Notes: generated by a model not told the origin, from the sequence alone. 64,000 nucleotides of DNA from Microbulbifer sp. Q7 (GCF_001639145.1 NZ_LROY01000002.1:1396501-1460500); one strand, 5' to 3'; shown: positions 17,997 through 28,065, numbered from the stretch's first letter. Made by a program: numbers and translations.

Positions 17997-18815
17997 CTAA
18001 CCTTTGGACGCTTCCCACAGTCGATCCAGCTCCTCCAGGGAAACGTCCGACGGCTGCTGATCCCGCGCCTTCAGTGCCGCCTCTACCGCGCCAAAGCGCT
18101 GCTCGAACTTGCGGTTGCACTGGCGCAGGGCCACCTCGGGGTCTTCCTTTATATGCCGCGCCAGATTTACGCAGGAAAACAGTAGATCCCCAAGCTCCTC
18201 CCTCGCGTGATCGCGGTTACCGGAATCAATGGCCTCACGCAGCTCGCGGAGCTCCTCCTCCACTTTCGCCAGTACCCCATCGATTTCCGGCCAGTCGAAG
18301 CCTACCTGGGCAGCGCGCTTTTGCAGTTTCGCGGCCCGCGTGAGTGCCGGCAGGCCAACCGCGACCCCGTCCAGAACCCCCTTCTCGCCTTTAACCTGCC
18401 GCTCCTCGGCCTTGATCGCCTCCCAGTTGGCTTTGACCTGCTGCTCGTCAATAGGGCCACGCGGTGCGTCATCACGCCCGTCGCTATAAAGTTGCCCAGA
18501 GGGGAATACGTGCGGGTGGCGCCGGACCAGTTTTCGCACCAGGGTATCGACAATCCGGGAGAAGTCGAAATGCCCCTCTTCACGGCCAAGCTGGGCATAG
18601 AAAATCACCTGAAACAGCAGGTCGCCAAGCTCCTCGTGCAGGTGCTCAAAATCCTCCTTCTCGATCGCTTCTGCGACCTCGTAGGCTTCTTCGATGGTCG
18701 AGGGAACGATGGTGGCAAAGGTCTGCTTCAGGTCCCAGGGGCAACCCCCATCGGGGTTGCGCAGTTGCGACATCAGGTATTGCAGATCTTCGACGGTGTA
18801 GGTTTCTTTCATCAT
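17997..18815 (-). CDS. mazG: Nucleoside triphosphate pyrophosphohydrolase MazG
   Basis: Hydrolyses dNTPs/NTPs to NMP and PPi; in E. coli it also tempers ppGpp-linked responses. Two tandem MazG domains are visible: EEAYEVAEAI and EELGDLLFQVIFYAQ in the first, then EELGDLLFSCVNLARH in the second. RRHPHVFP follows the first domain. The start is ambiguous: GTG at 18821 or ATG at 18815 or 18812. The gene follows relA by only 18 bases, so the two are very likely cotranscribed, as in E. coli and Pseudomonas. Confidence 0.93.
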   Translation of the reverse strand: MMKETYTVEDLQYLMSQLRNPDGGCPWDLKQTFATIVPSTIEEAYEVAEAIEKEDFEHLHEELGDLLFQVIFYAQLGREEGHFDFSRIVDTLVRKLVRRHPHVFPSGQLYSDGRDDAPRGPIDEQQVKANWEAIKAEERQVKGEKGVLDGVAVGLPALTRAAKLQKRAAQVGFDWPEIDGVLAKVEEELRELREAIDSGNRDHAREELGDLLFSCVNLARHIKEDPEVALRQCNRKFEQRFGAVEAALKARDQQPSDVSLEELDRLWEASKG

Positions 18816-18833
18816 GACCACTCAGTGGCTGCC

Positions 18834-21086
18834 TCAGTGAAGAATACGCCGCTTGGCCGACGCCACGTTGGGAAGCTGGTTGATCCGGTGCAACACATGA
18901 CTCAGCTCCTCAAAGTTATGAATCTCTGCGGTAATGACCATATCCACCGTGTGCTTGTGCTTGTTGGAGTGCGTCTGCATCGCGGTAATATTGATACGCT
19001 GACTGTCCAGCATGGTGGTCACATCCCGCAGCAGGCCATGACGGTCGTATGCCTCCACCATGATTTCCACGGCGTAGACTTCCGTGGGCTTTTCCGCCCA
19101 CTCCACCTGAAGGATACGCTCCGGTTCATCCGACTGCATACGCAGCATATTGGCGCAATCTTTCCGGTGAATGGAAACACCGCGTCCCTGGGTTATGTAG
19201 CCCATAATTTCATCGCCGGGCACTGGATTACAGCAGCGTGCGATCTGGGTAAGCAGGTTGCCCACGCCATCAATGTACACATCCGCATGACCATCCCGCG
19301 CCACCGGCGCGGTCAAAGAAGGCACCGGCTCACCCTGCTCCACTTTCACCATGCGCTGGGCGGCGTTCAACACCTGGCCGACGCCTACATCGCCCGCGCC
19401 CACCGCCGCATACAGGTCATCAAGAGAGTGCATGTTCAGTTTTTTCGCCAGCTTTTCAAAATCAAAATCGGCCAGCGCCAGCTGCTTGAATTCCCCATCG
19501 AGGATAGTGCGACCTTCAGCAATATTCTGGTCCCGCGCCTGCTGCTTGAACCAGTGAATGACCTTTGCCCGAGCCCGGGAAGTGGTGATATAGCCCATGC
19601 TGCGGGAAATCCAGTCGCGACTGGGCGCTTCGCGCTTGCCGGTGAGGATTTCAACCTGATTCGCGGTCTGCAACTCATGGTTGAGCGGCACTATTCGCCC
19701 ATCCACCTTGGCGCCGCGACAGCGATGGCCGATCTCGGTGTGGATCCTGTAGGCGAAATCCAGCGGCGTTGCGCCGCGGGGCAAATCCACCACATGCCCG
19801 TCCGGAGTAAACACATAAATGCGGGTATCGACATCGCTGGCCTGCAAGTCTTCCTGCAGCGGATTCCCGCCCACTTCCTCATGCCAGTCGAGCACCTGAC
19901 GTAGCCAGGAAATTTTCTGCTCGTAGCCGTCCTGACCATCCAGCTGCCCGGATTTTTTATCGGTACCCTTGTAGCGCCAGTGGGCGCAGACACCGTACTC
20001 GGCCTCCTCGTGCATGGCGAAGGTGCGAATCTGCACCTCCAGCACCTTGCGGTCGGGGCCGATCACCGCTGTATGCAGTGATCGGTAACCGTTGTCTTTG
20101 GGAGAAGCAATGTAATCATCAAATTCATTGGGAATATTGCGCCACAGGTTGTGCACGATACCCAGCACGGCGTAACAGTCGCGCACCGTGGGCACCAGAA
20201 TCCGGACGGCGCGGATGTCATAGACCTGGGAGAAGCCGATATTTTTCCGGCGCATCTTTCGCCAGATACTGTAAATATGCTTGGCGCGGCCGAACACTTC
20301 CCCTTCAATTTCCGCCTTGGCCAGTTCGTTGCGCAACAGGCTCAAAACATCGTCGATATAGTCCTGACGTGCCAGACGCTTTTCGTCCAGCAGGCGGGCA
20401 ATCTGCATGTAGTCGTCGGGTTCCAGGTAGCGAAACGCCAGATCCTCCAGCTCCCACTTGATATGCCCGATACCCAGCCGGTGCGCCAGTGGTGCATAGA
20501 CGTCGGCGACTTCTCTCGCCACACGCCGGCGCTTGGCTTCGTCCGCCTTTTTCGATGCGCGAATCGCACAAGTGCGCTCCGCCAGCTTGATCAGCGCCAC
20601 GCGCACATCATCCACCAGCGCCACCAGCATACGGCGAATATTTTCCGAGTGCTCTTCGACCGCGCCACGCTGTTTTTCTTCGCCAGTATCCGCGGTGCGA
20701 CTGCGGATAACCGCCATCTGTAACACACCGCGAATCAGTTTGGCGATGGTCTCACCCATCTCCTCAGAGACGGTTTTCAACGACAGCCGTTTCTCGCGAA
20801 CGGCACGGTAGAGCATGGCGGCACAAAGGGCTTCGCCATCAATTTGCAGGTCCGCAAGAATCTCCACCATCTCGAGGCCGGTGAGGAAACTACTGGTACC
20901 TTCTGCCCAGATATTTTCGGCATCGATGGCCTTCTGCTCCGCGTCCTCGCTCATTTCGACGGCCTTGCGCAGGGTCACCAGGGTGCCCCCGTCGAGCTTT
21001 GCCATCGCCTGAATATGGCGCAGCCAGGCCTCCCGATCGAGGGTGCCGTCGGCTAGTCGCGGATAGTTTTTTCTGACTTGTACCAA
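18834..21086 (-). CDS. relA: GTP pyrophosphokinase RelA
   Basis: Ribosome-associated (p)ppGpp synthetase of the stringent response. The 750-residue product has an N-terminal pseudo-hydrolase region without an HD pair (ALCAAMLYRAVREKRL where SpoT-type enzymes have the metal site), so it is a RelA and not a SpoT. The synthetase domain carries EFDDYIASPKDNGYRSLHT (about 318-336). TGS begins near 420 and ACT near 669. The start codon appears to be TTG at 21086, giving MVQVRK, which aligns with the MVAVR start of E. coli RelA. No strong ribosome-binding site precedes it. Confidence 0.95.
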   Translation of the reverse strand: MVQVRKNYPRLADGTLDREAWLRHIQAMAKLDGGTLVTLRKAVEMSEDAEQKAIDAENIWAEGTSSFLTGLEMVEILADLQIDGEALCAAMLYRAVREKRLSLKTVSEEMGETIAKLIRGVLQMAVIRSRTADTGEEKQRGAVEEHSENIRRMLVALVDDVRVALIKLAERTCAIRASKKADEAKRRRVAREVADVYAPLAHRLGIGHIKWELEDLAFRYLEPDDYMQIARLLDEKRLARQDYIDDVLSLLRNELAKAEIEGEVFGRAKHIYSIWRKMRRKNIGFSQVYDIRAVRILVPTVRDCYAVLGIVHNLWRNIPNEFDDYIASPKDNGYRSLHTAVIGPDRKVLEVQIRTFAMHEEAEYGVCAHWRYKGTDKKSGQLDGQDGYEQKISWLRQVLDWHEEVGGNPLQEDLQASDVDTRIYVFTPDGHVVDLPRGATPLDFAYRIHTEIGHRCRGAKVDGRIVPLNHELQTANQVEILTGKREAPSRDWISRSMGYITTSRARAKVIHWFKQQARDQNIAEGRTILDGEFKQLALADFDFEKLAKKLNMHSLDDLYAAVGAGDVGVGQVLNAAQRMVKVEQGEPVPSLTAPVARDGHADVYIDGVGNLLTQIARCCNPVPGDEIMGYITQGRGVSIHRKDCANMLRMQSDEPERILQVEWAEKPTEVYAVEIMVEAYDRHGLLRDVTTMLDSQRINITAMQTHSNKHKHTVDMVITAEIHNFEELSHVLHRINQLPNVASAKRRILH

Positions 21087-21144
21087 TGTATTAACTCGCG
21101 GTCAGAACATAAGGAAATTGGTCATTGATTGTGTGCAGCGCCTC

Positions 21145-22059
21145 TCAGCCGGGCGCTTGCGCATCGGAAAATAGTCCCGAGGACAAATACCGATCCCCGC
21201 GATCGCAAATGATGGCGACGATGGTGGCATTCTCCACGGTCTCGGATACCCGCAAGGCACCGGCAACCGCGCCCCCGGAGGAGACACCACAAAATATCCC
21301 CTCCTCCCGCGCCAAGCGACGGGCCATGTCCTCGGCTTCTCGCTGACTGATATCCATCACCTGGTCCACTTCTTCCGGCACAAAGATCTTGGGCAGATAG
21401 GCCTGCGGCCAACGGCGAATGCCGGGAATGGCCGAGCCCTCGGTGGGCTGCAGGCCGATAATCTGGATTTCCGGATTCTGCTGTTTGAGGTATCGGCCAC
21501 AGCCCATGATGGTGCCCGTAGTCCCCATGGAGGAAATAAAGTGGGTAATCTCACCAGCGGTCTGCCGCCAGATTTCCGGCCCGGTGGTTTCAATATGCGC
21601 AGTGGGATTATCCAGGTTGGAAAACTGATCCAGTACCAGGCCCTGGCCCTCTTCCTGCATTTGCAGTGCCAAGTCCCGTGCCCCTTCCATCCCCTGTTCG
21701 GCGGTGACCAGAATCAGCTCAGCGCCATACGCGGCCATGGATGCCTTGCGCTCGTCGGTCGCGGTTTCCGGCATGATCAGTATCAGCCGATAGCCCTTGA
21801 TGGCCGCGGCCATGGCCAGAGCAATACCGGTGTTGCCGCTGGTGGCCTCTATCAAGGTATCGCCGGGACGAATCTGACCGCGCTGTTCCGCGCGGCTGAT
21901 CATCGATAGTGCCGGGCGATCCTTCACCGAGCCGGCGGGGTTGTTCCCCTCCAGCTTGAGCAGGATGGTATTGGAGGTAGTGCCCTGCAGGCGCTGCAAT
22001 CGCACCAGCGGCGTATTGCCAACGCAATCGGCAATAGTGGGATATTCCATAGTCAACAT
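21145..22059 (-). CDS. cysM: Cysteine synthase B (O-acetylserine sulfhydrylase)
   Basis: PLP enzyme making cysteine from O-acetylserine; CysM-type enzymes can also use thiosulfate. The 304-residue protein has the PLP lysine Lys46 in GSVKDRPA, the TSGNTG loop (73-78), and a C-terminal FCGVSSGGAVAGAL for the phosphate. The CysM-specific IGLQPTEGSAIPGI is present. The start at 22059 has a GAAAGA site; the frame continues nine codons upstream. The order cysM-relA-mazG matches Pseudomonas except that rlmD is missing between cysM and relA. Confidence 0.94.
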   Translation of the reverse strand: MLTMEYPTIADCVGNTPLVRLQRLQGTTSNTILLKLEGNNPAGSVKDRPALSMISRAEQRGQIRPGDTLIEATSGNTGIALAMAAAIKGYRLILIMPETATDERKASMAAYGAELILVTAEQGMEGARDLALQMQEEGQGLVLDQFSNLDNPTAHIETTGPEIWRQTAGEITHFISSMGTTGTIMGCGRYLKQQNPEIQIIGLQPTEGSAIPGIRRWPQAYLPKIFVPEEVDQVMDISQREAEDMARRLAREEGIFCGVSSGGAVAGALRVSETVENATIVAIICDRGDRYLSSGLFSDAQAPG

Positions 22060-22229
22060 CGGTTCTTTCTGGAAACGCGGGCGCACATTCTACCCCTGAA
22101 GCCACCATGGCTGCGAATTCAGCACGTCGGTGCGCGGTAGAATCAACGCAGAAACCCGACATTCCGGGGTGGTATCTGTGGCCAACAGGGGTAGAATCGG
22201 ACAAAAATAACACAGCATTGACCTCTGCC

Positions 22230-25124
22230 ATGGCCAAACTCCCGCACCAAGACTTCAGCACCGCCCCGCAGACGCCTGCGGCTGACGGTCCCAGCGGGAG
22301 ACGCCCCCGCCGAAAACTGTCCCTGCGGGCCATTCTGTTCCGCTACACCATGGCGCCCGCCTTGATCCTGTCACTGTTGCTTTCCCTGCTGTTCACACTG
22401 CAGCAAATGAATGATCGCCGTGACCTGTTACTCGGTCATGGTCGCGCCAGCGCGGAACAACTGGTAGAACTGATTCACCTCAGCGAGGGCCACTCGTTTG
22501 AAGATCGTATCCAGTGGCTCGACAAAAGCCTGATGGCACTGATGCTCGAGCGGGACATGATCCGCTCTGTACAGCTGTATCGCGCGGACCGCAACAGCGA
22601 GGGAAAAGAAGAGTTCAAGCTGATTTCCAGTGTTGGGCCCCGCCCGCGCACCGAATTCACTGCCGACCAGCTCAGTGGCAAGCCCGCCCATGTGTACGAG
22701 GACCTGCAAAGCCTCACAGTACTGCACCCCTTGCGTGGAGAAAACACCAATTGCTGGCTCAGTATCGAGCTTCACCGTCCCTATTTCCTGGTGGGCACCT
22801 ACCAGGTGGCGCTGGTAGGTCTCCTTGGTCTCATCGTTTGCGCGCTGATCGCGCTGGTGTGGGCGGTGATGCTGTCGGAGCGGGCCTCACACAGCCTGGA
22901 GCGGTTCAAACTTTCCCTGCGCACCATTGGCCAGGGGCAATTCAACGCGCGCACCACTGATTCCCGCAATCAGGAGCTTTCGCAATTGGCGGAGGAAATC
23001 AACCTGATGGCGGAAAACCTGTCCGAGTTTCACCGCGACTACCAGGACAGCCTGCAACAGTCCATGGAAGACCTGCGCCAATCACTGGACTCCATGGAAG
23101 AACAGAACATTGAGCTGGAACTTGCGCGTAAAAAGGCGGTTGAAAACAGTCGGATAAAATCTACCTTTCTGGCCAATACCAGCCACGAAATCCGCACGCC
23201 GCTCAACGGCATTATTGGCTTTACTAACCTTTTGCTGAAAACCGAGGTCGACCAGCTCCAGCAGGACTACCTGCAGACCATCCTGCGTTCCGCCGAGAGC
23301 CTGCTTACCACGATCAACGATGTGCTGGATTTCTCGCGTATCGAGTCCGGTAATCTGGTGCTGGACCATACCCCAATGAACCTGGGCCAGGTGCTGGAAG
23401 AAACCCTGCAGATCCTCGCGCCCTACGGTTATGAGCACAACCTGGAACTGGTGCCTTTTATCGACCCGCAGCTGCCCCCCTCCCAGATTGGCGACCCCCT
23501 GCGCATCAAACAGGTGTTCACCAATCTGGTGAGCACCGCCATTCGCTGCTCGGAAAACGGCAGTATCCCGGTGCGCATTACCGTGCAAAGCGGTAAGGAA
23601 TCGGAACTCACCGTGCGTATCGTTATCGTGGATAACGGCGCACGCTGCGATGAACAGGGGCGCAGGGAGCTCAAACAGCTGCTCGGTAAAAATCCGCCCC
23701 AGCAGATGACCAGCAACGCCATGGGCCTGGGGATCGCGCGCAGTCTGGTTGAATCCATGAACGGCGATCTCTCCATCGAGGAAAACGATCAGGGAGGCTG
23801 CGCCTACTGGGTACAGCTGCCACTGACCATCGACCGCAACCGAACCAGTGTCGCTCGCGAGCAGTTCCCCGGAAGCCGCCTGCTACTGGTGGACCCCAAC
23901 CCCATGACGCGGCAACAGGTGAGCCAACAGCTGAAACACTGGCAGGCGGAACCCCTGGAGCACTGCGAAGGTGAGAATCTGGTGCCCAGCGTAGAGCAGA
24001 TGTGGCGCCACGACGCCATGCCCGATGCACTGGTCGTCGATACCGCCATCGCCGGCGAAGACGTCGAGGGGTTTATTGCGACCGTGCAACAATTGGTGGA
24101 TACCTACCAATGTCGGGTCATCGTGCAGGGCTCCCCGGTGGATTTACGGCGCTGTTATGACGCACTGCGCACGCGGGTTCTGGCATTTCTCGGCAAACCC
24201 GTAAGCCGCGATGGGCTCATGCGCGCATTGAAACGGGCCCTCCCCCACCAGGCTCAATCCCGGCCACAGAGCGGCAGCGCCGCCAGCCTTCCCTGGCCGG
24301 CCAGGCCACGGGTGCTTGCCGTCGATGACTACGAAGCGAACCGGCTGTTGATGAGCGAATTCTTGCGGTCACAGAATGTTGAGGTCGTTCTGGCTTCCAG
24401 CGGCGAAGAGGCCTTCGAGCTCTGGCGGGAGCAGCACTTCGATATGATTTTCATGGATATTCAGATGCCGGGGATGGATGGCATTGCCACCACCCAACGC
24501 ATTCGCGGCGAGGAATCTGGCCGGCGCACCCCCATCATTGCACTTACTGCTCATGTGGGGACCGAGGAGAAATCTCGCCTGCTCAGTGCCGGCCTCGATG
24601 ATTACCTGAGCAAGCCCGTTAGCGAAGTCCAGCTCACCCACACGGTGAAGCGCTGGATGGAGGTCAATGTGCCGATGGATGCCGATACAATAAACACGGT
24701 TGCCGGCCCCCGCCTGGTGGATATCGGTGAGAGCCTTAATCTCGCCAACCAGGACCCCGGGCTCGCTCGCGATCTGTTGCGGATGCTACTGAAAGGCCTG
24801 CACGATGACGAACAGGAGCTCGCGCGCGTTTACCGCGACGGCGACTTCAAGGCACTGTTCGAGCGTATACACCGCCTTCACGGAGGCTGCTGCTACTGTG
24901 GCGTGCCGAGACTGCGGGCCGCCTCCGAACACCTGCAGGAACTGCTGCGCCCCGTACTGGAGCACGGGGAAGACGGTATCGACGGCGCGGCTCTTGAAAG
25001 TGCGTTCGAGGCGGTGCGCAGGGAAATCCGCAGTTTGCGGGACTGGGCGGCAGAACAGGATCTGGAAGCCCTGTTTGGTGTTGAGAGCGAGCTGCCGGGC
25101 AGCAGCGAGACGTTAGCCACCTGA
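22230..25124 (+). CDS. gacS: GacS/BarA-type hybrid sensor histidine kinase with a degenerate ATP-binding domain
   Basis: Tripartite sensor that in relatives feeds GacA/UvrY and the CsrA/RsmA small-RNA switch. From the ATG at 22230 (964 residues): TM1 near 30-50, a periplasmic loop, TM2 near 195-215, HAMP, and HisKA with FLANTSHEIRTPLNG (His319). An HATPase follows, then a degenerate receiver, a true receiver with Asp743 in FMDIQMPGMDG, and a C-terminal HPt with His884 in HRLHGG. The HATPase lacks the N-box Asn (NLVSTAIRCSE) and its G1 box reads VDNGARCD, while the G2 box MGLGIA is kept. The start is uncertain; an ATG at 22107 would add 41 residues. Confidence 0.9.
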   Translation: MAKLPHQDFSTAPQTPAADGPSGRRPRRKLSLRAILFRYTMAPALILSLLLSLLFTLQQMNDRRDLLLGHGRASAEQLVELIHLSEGHSFEDRIQWLDKSLMALMLERDMIRSVQLYRADRNSEGKEEFKLISSVGPRPRTEFTADQLSGKPAHVYEDLQSLTVLHPLRGENTNCWLSIELHRPYFLVGTYQVALVGLLGLIVCALIALVWAVMLSERASHSLERFKLSLRTIGQGQFNARTTDSRNQELSQLAEEINLMAENLSEFHRDYQDSLQQSMEDLRQSLDSMEEQNIELELARKKAVENSRIKSTFLANTSHEIRTPLNGIIGFTNLLLKTEVDQLQQDYLQTILRSAESLLTTINDVLDFSRIESGNLVLDHTPMNLGQVLEETLQILAPYGYEHNLELVPFIDPQLPPSQIGDPLRIKQVFTNLVSTAIRCSENGSIPVRITVQSGKESELTVRIVIVDNGARCDEQGRRELKQLLGKNPPQQMTSNAMGLGIARSLVESMNGDLSIEENDQGGCAYWVQLPLTIDRNRTSVAREQFPGSRLLLVDPNPMTRQQVSQQLKHWQAEPLEHCEGENLVPSVEQMWRHDAMPDALVVDTAIAGEDVEGFIATVQQLVDTYQCRVIVQGSPVDLRRCYDALRTRVLAFLGKPVSRDGLMRALKRALPHQAQSRPQSGSAASLPWPARPRVLAVDDYEANRLLMSEFLRSQNVEVVLASSGEEAFELWREQHFDMIFMDIQMPGMDGIATTQRIRGEESGRRTPIIALTAHVGTEEKSRLLSAGLDDYLSKPVSEVQLTHTVKRWMEVNVPMDADTINTVAGPRLVDIGESLNLANQDPGLARDLLRMLLKGLHDDEQELARVYRDGDFKALFERIHRLHGGCCYCGVPRLRAASEHLQELLRPVLEHGEDGIDGAALESAFEAVRREIRSLRDWAAEQDLEALFGVESELPGSSETLAT

Positions 25125-25147
25125 CGCCTGCGGACCAGTGCCTGCCG

Positions 25148-25912
25148 TCAACCTTCGCTGTAGACCTGGCGAAAAAGTTCGCGACTTTTCAGGGGGCGAT
25201 TTCCCAACAGGGGCTGCAGCAATTGTCGGGTGAGTCGCTTGGCCGCGGCCAGAACATCCGGCGGCGGTGAACTCTCCCCCTCCCCGGCCGAATTCAGTAA
25301 CTGTGACAGAGTGAGAAGGTGTGCACCGGAGAAGTCGGCGCTGCGCAACGCCTGCCCGGCCGGCACCACCACTGGCACAAAGCCATCTTCGGCGGTCAGC
25401 CGATACACCGCATCCGCTCGCACGGCTCCGTGGTCGCGCGGGCTATAGGCGAGATCCGGGCAGCTCCCCAATGACCGCAGCACATTCAGTTCAAACATCC
25501 GCAGGGGCAATTCCAGCTCCGCGCTGTGATCCCCGGAGGCGCCCGCCAGCGCACCCAGTAACTGCTGATAGCCGGCAAAGATCGCGAGAAATCCTTCCCC
25601 CTCCGGCAACAAACGCACCAGTAATTCATTGGCGTAGAGGCCAGCGTAGACGGCGCGACCCTTCAGCCACGCGGGCTGACCGGCACTTTCCAGCGGACCA
25701 AGTGTTTTAAGGTCGTGACGCCCGAGCAGGGTCACTAACAGGGGGGAAAACGGTTGCAGGGCGCTCTGGCGGCGCTGCTTGTCACGCCGGGCGCCCTTTG
25801 CAATACAGGCGATGCGCCCAAAGTCGGGGGTCAGCAGCTCCAGAATCAGGCTGGAATCACGGAAAGGCCGGGAGTGCAGAATGTACGCCGGTTGCGGAGG
25901 CAGCTGCTGCAC
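25148..25912 (-). CDS. recO: DNA repair protein RecO
   Basis: Mediator that loads RecA on SSB-coated single-stranded DNA in the RecFOR pathway. The 254-residue protein has the N-terminal OB fold typical of RecO (AYILHSRPFRDSSLILEL, then GARRDKQRRQSAL) and a helical C-terminal half. It starts 17 bases after the era stop codon, as in the conserved rnc-era-recO operon. It converges with gacS, 23 bases apart; pdxJ, the usual next gene, is absent. Confidence 0.93.
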   Translation of the reverse strand: MQQLPPQPAYILHSRPFRDSSLILELLTPDFGRIACIAKGARRDKQRRQSALQPFSPLLVTLLGRHDLKTLGPLESAGQPAWLKGRAVYAGLYANELLVRLLPEGEGFLAIFAGYQQLLGALAGASGDHSAELELPLRMFELNVLRSLGSCPDLAYSPRDHGAVRADAVYRLTAEDGFVPVVVPAGQALRSADFSGAHLLTLSQLLNSAGEGESSPPPDVLAAAKRLTRQLLQPLLGNRPLKSRELFRQVYSEG

Positions 25913-25929
25913 GGTGGTTGCTTGCCCGG

Positions 25930-26841
25930 TTAGCGCTTGTCGACGTAGCCAAGACTGCGCAATGCGCGCTCGTCATCGGACCAGCCGGATTTCACTTTCA
26001 CCCAGAGGTTGAGCATCACCTTGCTGTCGAACAGGCGCTCCATGTCCACACGCGCCTGCTGACCGATCTGCTTGATGCGCTCGCCCTTGGTTCCAATCAG
26101 AATGCGTTTTTGCCCGTTGCGCTCCACCAGAATCGCGGCACTGATATGCAGGACTTTTCCTTCCTGGGTAAACTCTTCGACCTCCACGGTCACCGCGTAT
26201 GGAATTTCGGCGCCGAGTTGACGCATAACTTTTTCACGCACGATTTCCGCAGCGAGAAAGCGCGAACTGCGGTCGGTAATCTGGTCTTCTTCGTAAAAAT
26301 GTATGCCCTCTGGCAGGCGCTGCACGATCACATCTTCTAGCGCCTTGAGGTTGGCTTCGCGCAGCGCCGAGATAGGCACAATTTCCGCTTCGGGAAAGCG
26401 CTCGCCCAGTGCCTGCAGCTGTGGCAGCAGCGCGTTCTTGTCCTCGAGCTGATCCACCTTGTTGATCGCAATAATCAGTGGGCACTTGAGCCCGCGCAGC
26501 TTCTGTGCGACCAGCTCGTCACCCTCGGTCCAGCGGGCGCGCTCCACCACGAACACCACCACGTCCACGTCGCGGGTGGAGCTGATTGCCGCGCGGTTCA
26601 TATAGCGGTTGATTGCCTTTTCTTCCCCCGCATGCAGTCCCGGCGTATCCACAAAGATGATCTGGTTGGCACCCTCGGTCTTGATGCCGAGCATATTGTG
26701 GCGTGTGGTCTGTGGCTTGCGCGAGGTAATACAGATCTTCTGCCCCAGCACATGATTCAACAGGGTGGACTTGCCCACATTGGGGCGGCCGACAATGGCC
26801 ACATAACCACAGCGGGTAGGCGAGGTATTGGAATCGCTCAA
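25930..26841 (-). CDS. era: GTPase Era
   Basis: Essential ribosome-assembly GTPase that binds the 3' end of 16S rRNA. The 303-residue protein has G1 GRPNVGKST (18-26), the effector segment [12 protein letters not shown]3 DTPGLH and G4 NKVD, then a C-terminal KH domain with the signature [19 protein letters not shown]. It lies 90 bases downstream of rnc in the lepA-lepB-rnc-era-recO block. Confidence 0.97.
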   Translation of the reverse strand: MSDSNTSPTRCGYVAIVGRPNVGKSTLLNHVLGQKICITSRKPQTTRHNMLGIKTEGANQIIFVDTPGLHAGEEKAINRYMNRAAISSTRDVDVVVFVVERARWTEGDELVAQKLRGLKCPLIIAINKVDQLEDKNALLPQLQALGERFPEAEIVPISALREANLKALEDVIVQRLPEGIHFYEEDQITDRSSRFLAAEIVREKVMRQLGAEIPYAVTVEVEEFTQEGKVLHISAAILVERNGQKRILIGTKGERIKQIGQQARVDMERLFDSKVMLNLWVKVKSGWSDDERALRSLGYVDKR

Positions 26842-26931
26842 AAAAAATCTCCGGGCCTCTTCGGCCTGCGCACCGGCCGTATACCGACCGGTGTAAAAAA
26901 TATGCTTTGGCTACTGATGGTGAGTATAGAG

Positions 26932-27615
26932 TCAGGCTTGCCCGGTCAGTCGGGCGTAGGCTTCGCTGGCGGCGGCCTTCTCCGCCGCCCGTCGATTACT
27001 GGCCGTACCGCGCACCGGCTGGTTGAGCCCATCGACGCGGCACTCCACCACAAACTGCTGGGAGTGCTCCTCGCCGGCAACCTCGACCACCTGGTAGTCG
27101 GGTAGTGGCTTCTGCCGCGCCTGCAGCCATTCCTGCAGCCGCGTCTTGGGGTCCTTGGCGGTTTCCAGCGAGAGGTTCTGCAAGCGCGGGGCGAACCAGG
27201 CCAGTACGCGCTCACGCGCGGCTTCCAGGCCCGCATCCAGGTAAATGGCGCCAATAATGGCCTCTACCGCATCCGCAAGGATGGACGCGCGGCGGTGGCC
27301 ACCGCTTTTCATTTCCCCTTCGCCGAGGCGCAGGCATTCTCCCAGCTCCAGCTCGCGTGCCAGTTTGGCAAGGGTCTCACCGCTCACCAGCTGCGCGCGA
27401 AGGCGGCTCATCTGACCTTCGCGCCCTTCCGGAAACTGTTCAAACAGGGCAGCACTGATAGTAAACCCGAGAATGGAGTCACCGAGGAATTCCAGCCGTT
27501 CGTTGTTGCGGCTGCCGTGGGAGCGATGGGTCAGGGCCAGGGTGAGCAAATCCGCCCGGGTAAACTGGTACCCAAGGCGGTTGCCAAGTCGTTGCAGGTG
27601 GAGGTCGTCGGTCAC
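26932..27615 (-). CDS. rnc: Ribonuclease III
   Basis: Double-strand-specific endonuclease that processes rRNA precursors and structured mRNAs. The 227-residue protein carries the signature [13 protein letters not shown] with Glu42 and Asp46, the second acidic pair in [14 protein letters not shown] (about 115-118), and a C-terminal dsRNA-binding domain. Its start lies only 3 bases from the stop codon of the upstream DUF4845 gene, implying translational coupling. Confidence 0.97.
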   Translation of the reverse strand: MTDDLHLQRLGNRLGYQFTRADLLTLALTHRSHGSRNNERLEFLGDSILGFTISAALFEQFPEGREGQMSRLRAQLVSGETLAKLARELELGECLRLGEGEMKSGGHRRASILADAVEAIIGAIYLDAGLEAARERVLAWFAPRLQNLSLETAKDPKTRLQEWLQARQKPLPDYQVVEVAGEEHSQQFVVECRVDGLNQPVRGTASNRRAAEKAAASEAYARLTGQA

Positions 27616-27618
27616 CGG

Positions 27619-28065
27619 TCAGTATTCGTCTCGCTTGCGAAACTGCTCAAGATCCACCAGAGGCTCACAGCAGAGCTCGGGCTTGGCAGTATTCAGTTGT
27701 TTATCGAACTTCATCACCACATCCACATTGTGAAGAAGCGGCTGACGCAGTTCGTAGTTGATGCTTACCAGGGTGCTGTCCGCACCGCGGATAATTTTTA
27801 CCGATTGTGCAGGCTCGCCACGCACATTGTTGATGGTAAAGAAGCGATCCAGCTCGCGCTTGATTTCGCTGTTACTCATCTCACGGATGCCGCTTTGCTT
27901 GGAGAGGGTTACCAGCCCCTCTTCCACAAAGTGCGCGTCCACATAAGCTGGCCCCATCTTGGACACGATGGTCAGGCCAAACCCAAATACCGCAATAACA
28001 AACAGCCAGCCCCAGTAACTCATGCCCCGCTGTCCAGCGAACGGTGTATGTTGTTGTAAAGCCAT
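27619..28065 (-). CDS. DUF4845 membrane protein of the lepB-rnc interval
   Basis: 148 residues: a short basic N-terminus, one membrane helix (about 16-36, SYWGWLFVIAVFGFGLTIV) and an extracytoplasmic domain of about 110 residues. Proteins of this family occur between lepB and rnc in Pseudomonas and relatives (PA0769-like). Function is unknown. The conserved position suggests a link to signal peptidase or to membrane protein traffic, but that is inference. Confidence 0.85.
   Translation of the reverse strand: MALQQHTPFAGQRGMSYWGWLFVIAVFGFGLTIVSKMGPAYVDAHFVEEGLVTLSKQSGIREMSNSEIKRELDRFFTINNVRGEPAQSVKIIRGADSTLVSINYELRQPLLHNVDVVMKFDKQLNTAKPELCCEPLVDLEQFRKRDEY

Noticed and set aside
18207..19904. 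565-codon open frame on the plus strand
   Set aside because: It is antisense to mazG and relA, both of which match their families along their full lengths. The translated product shows no domain.
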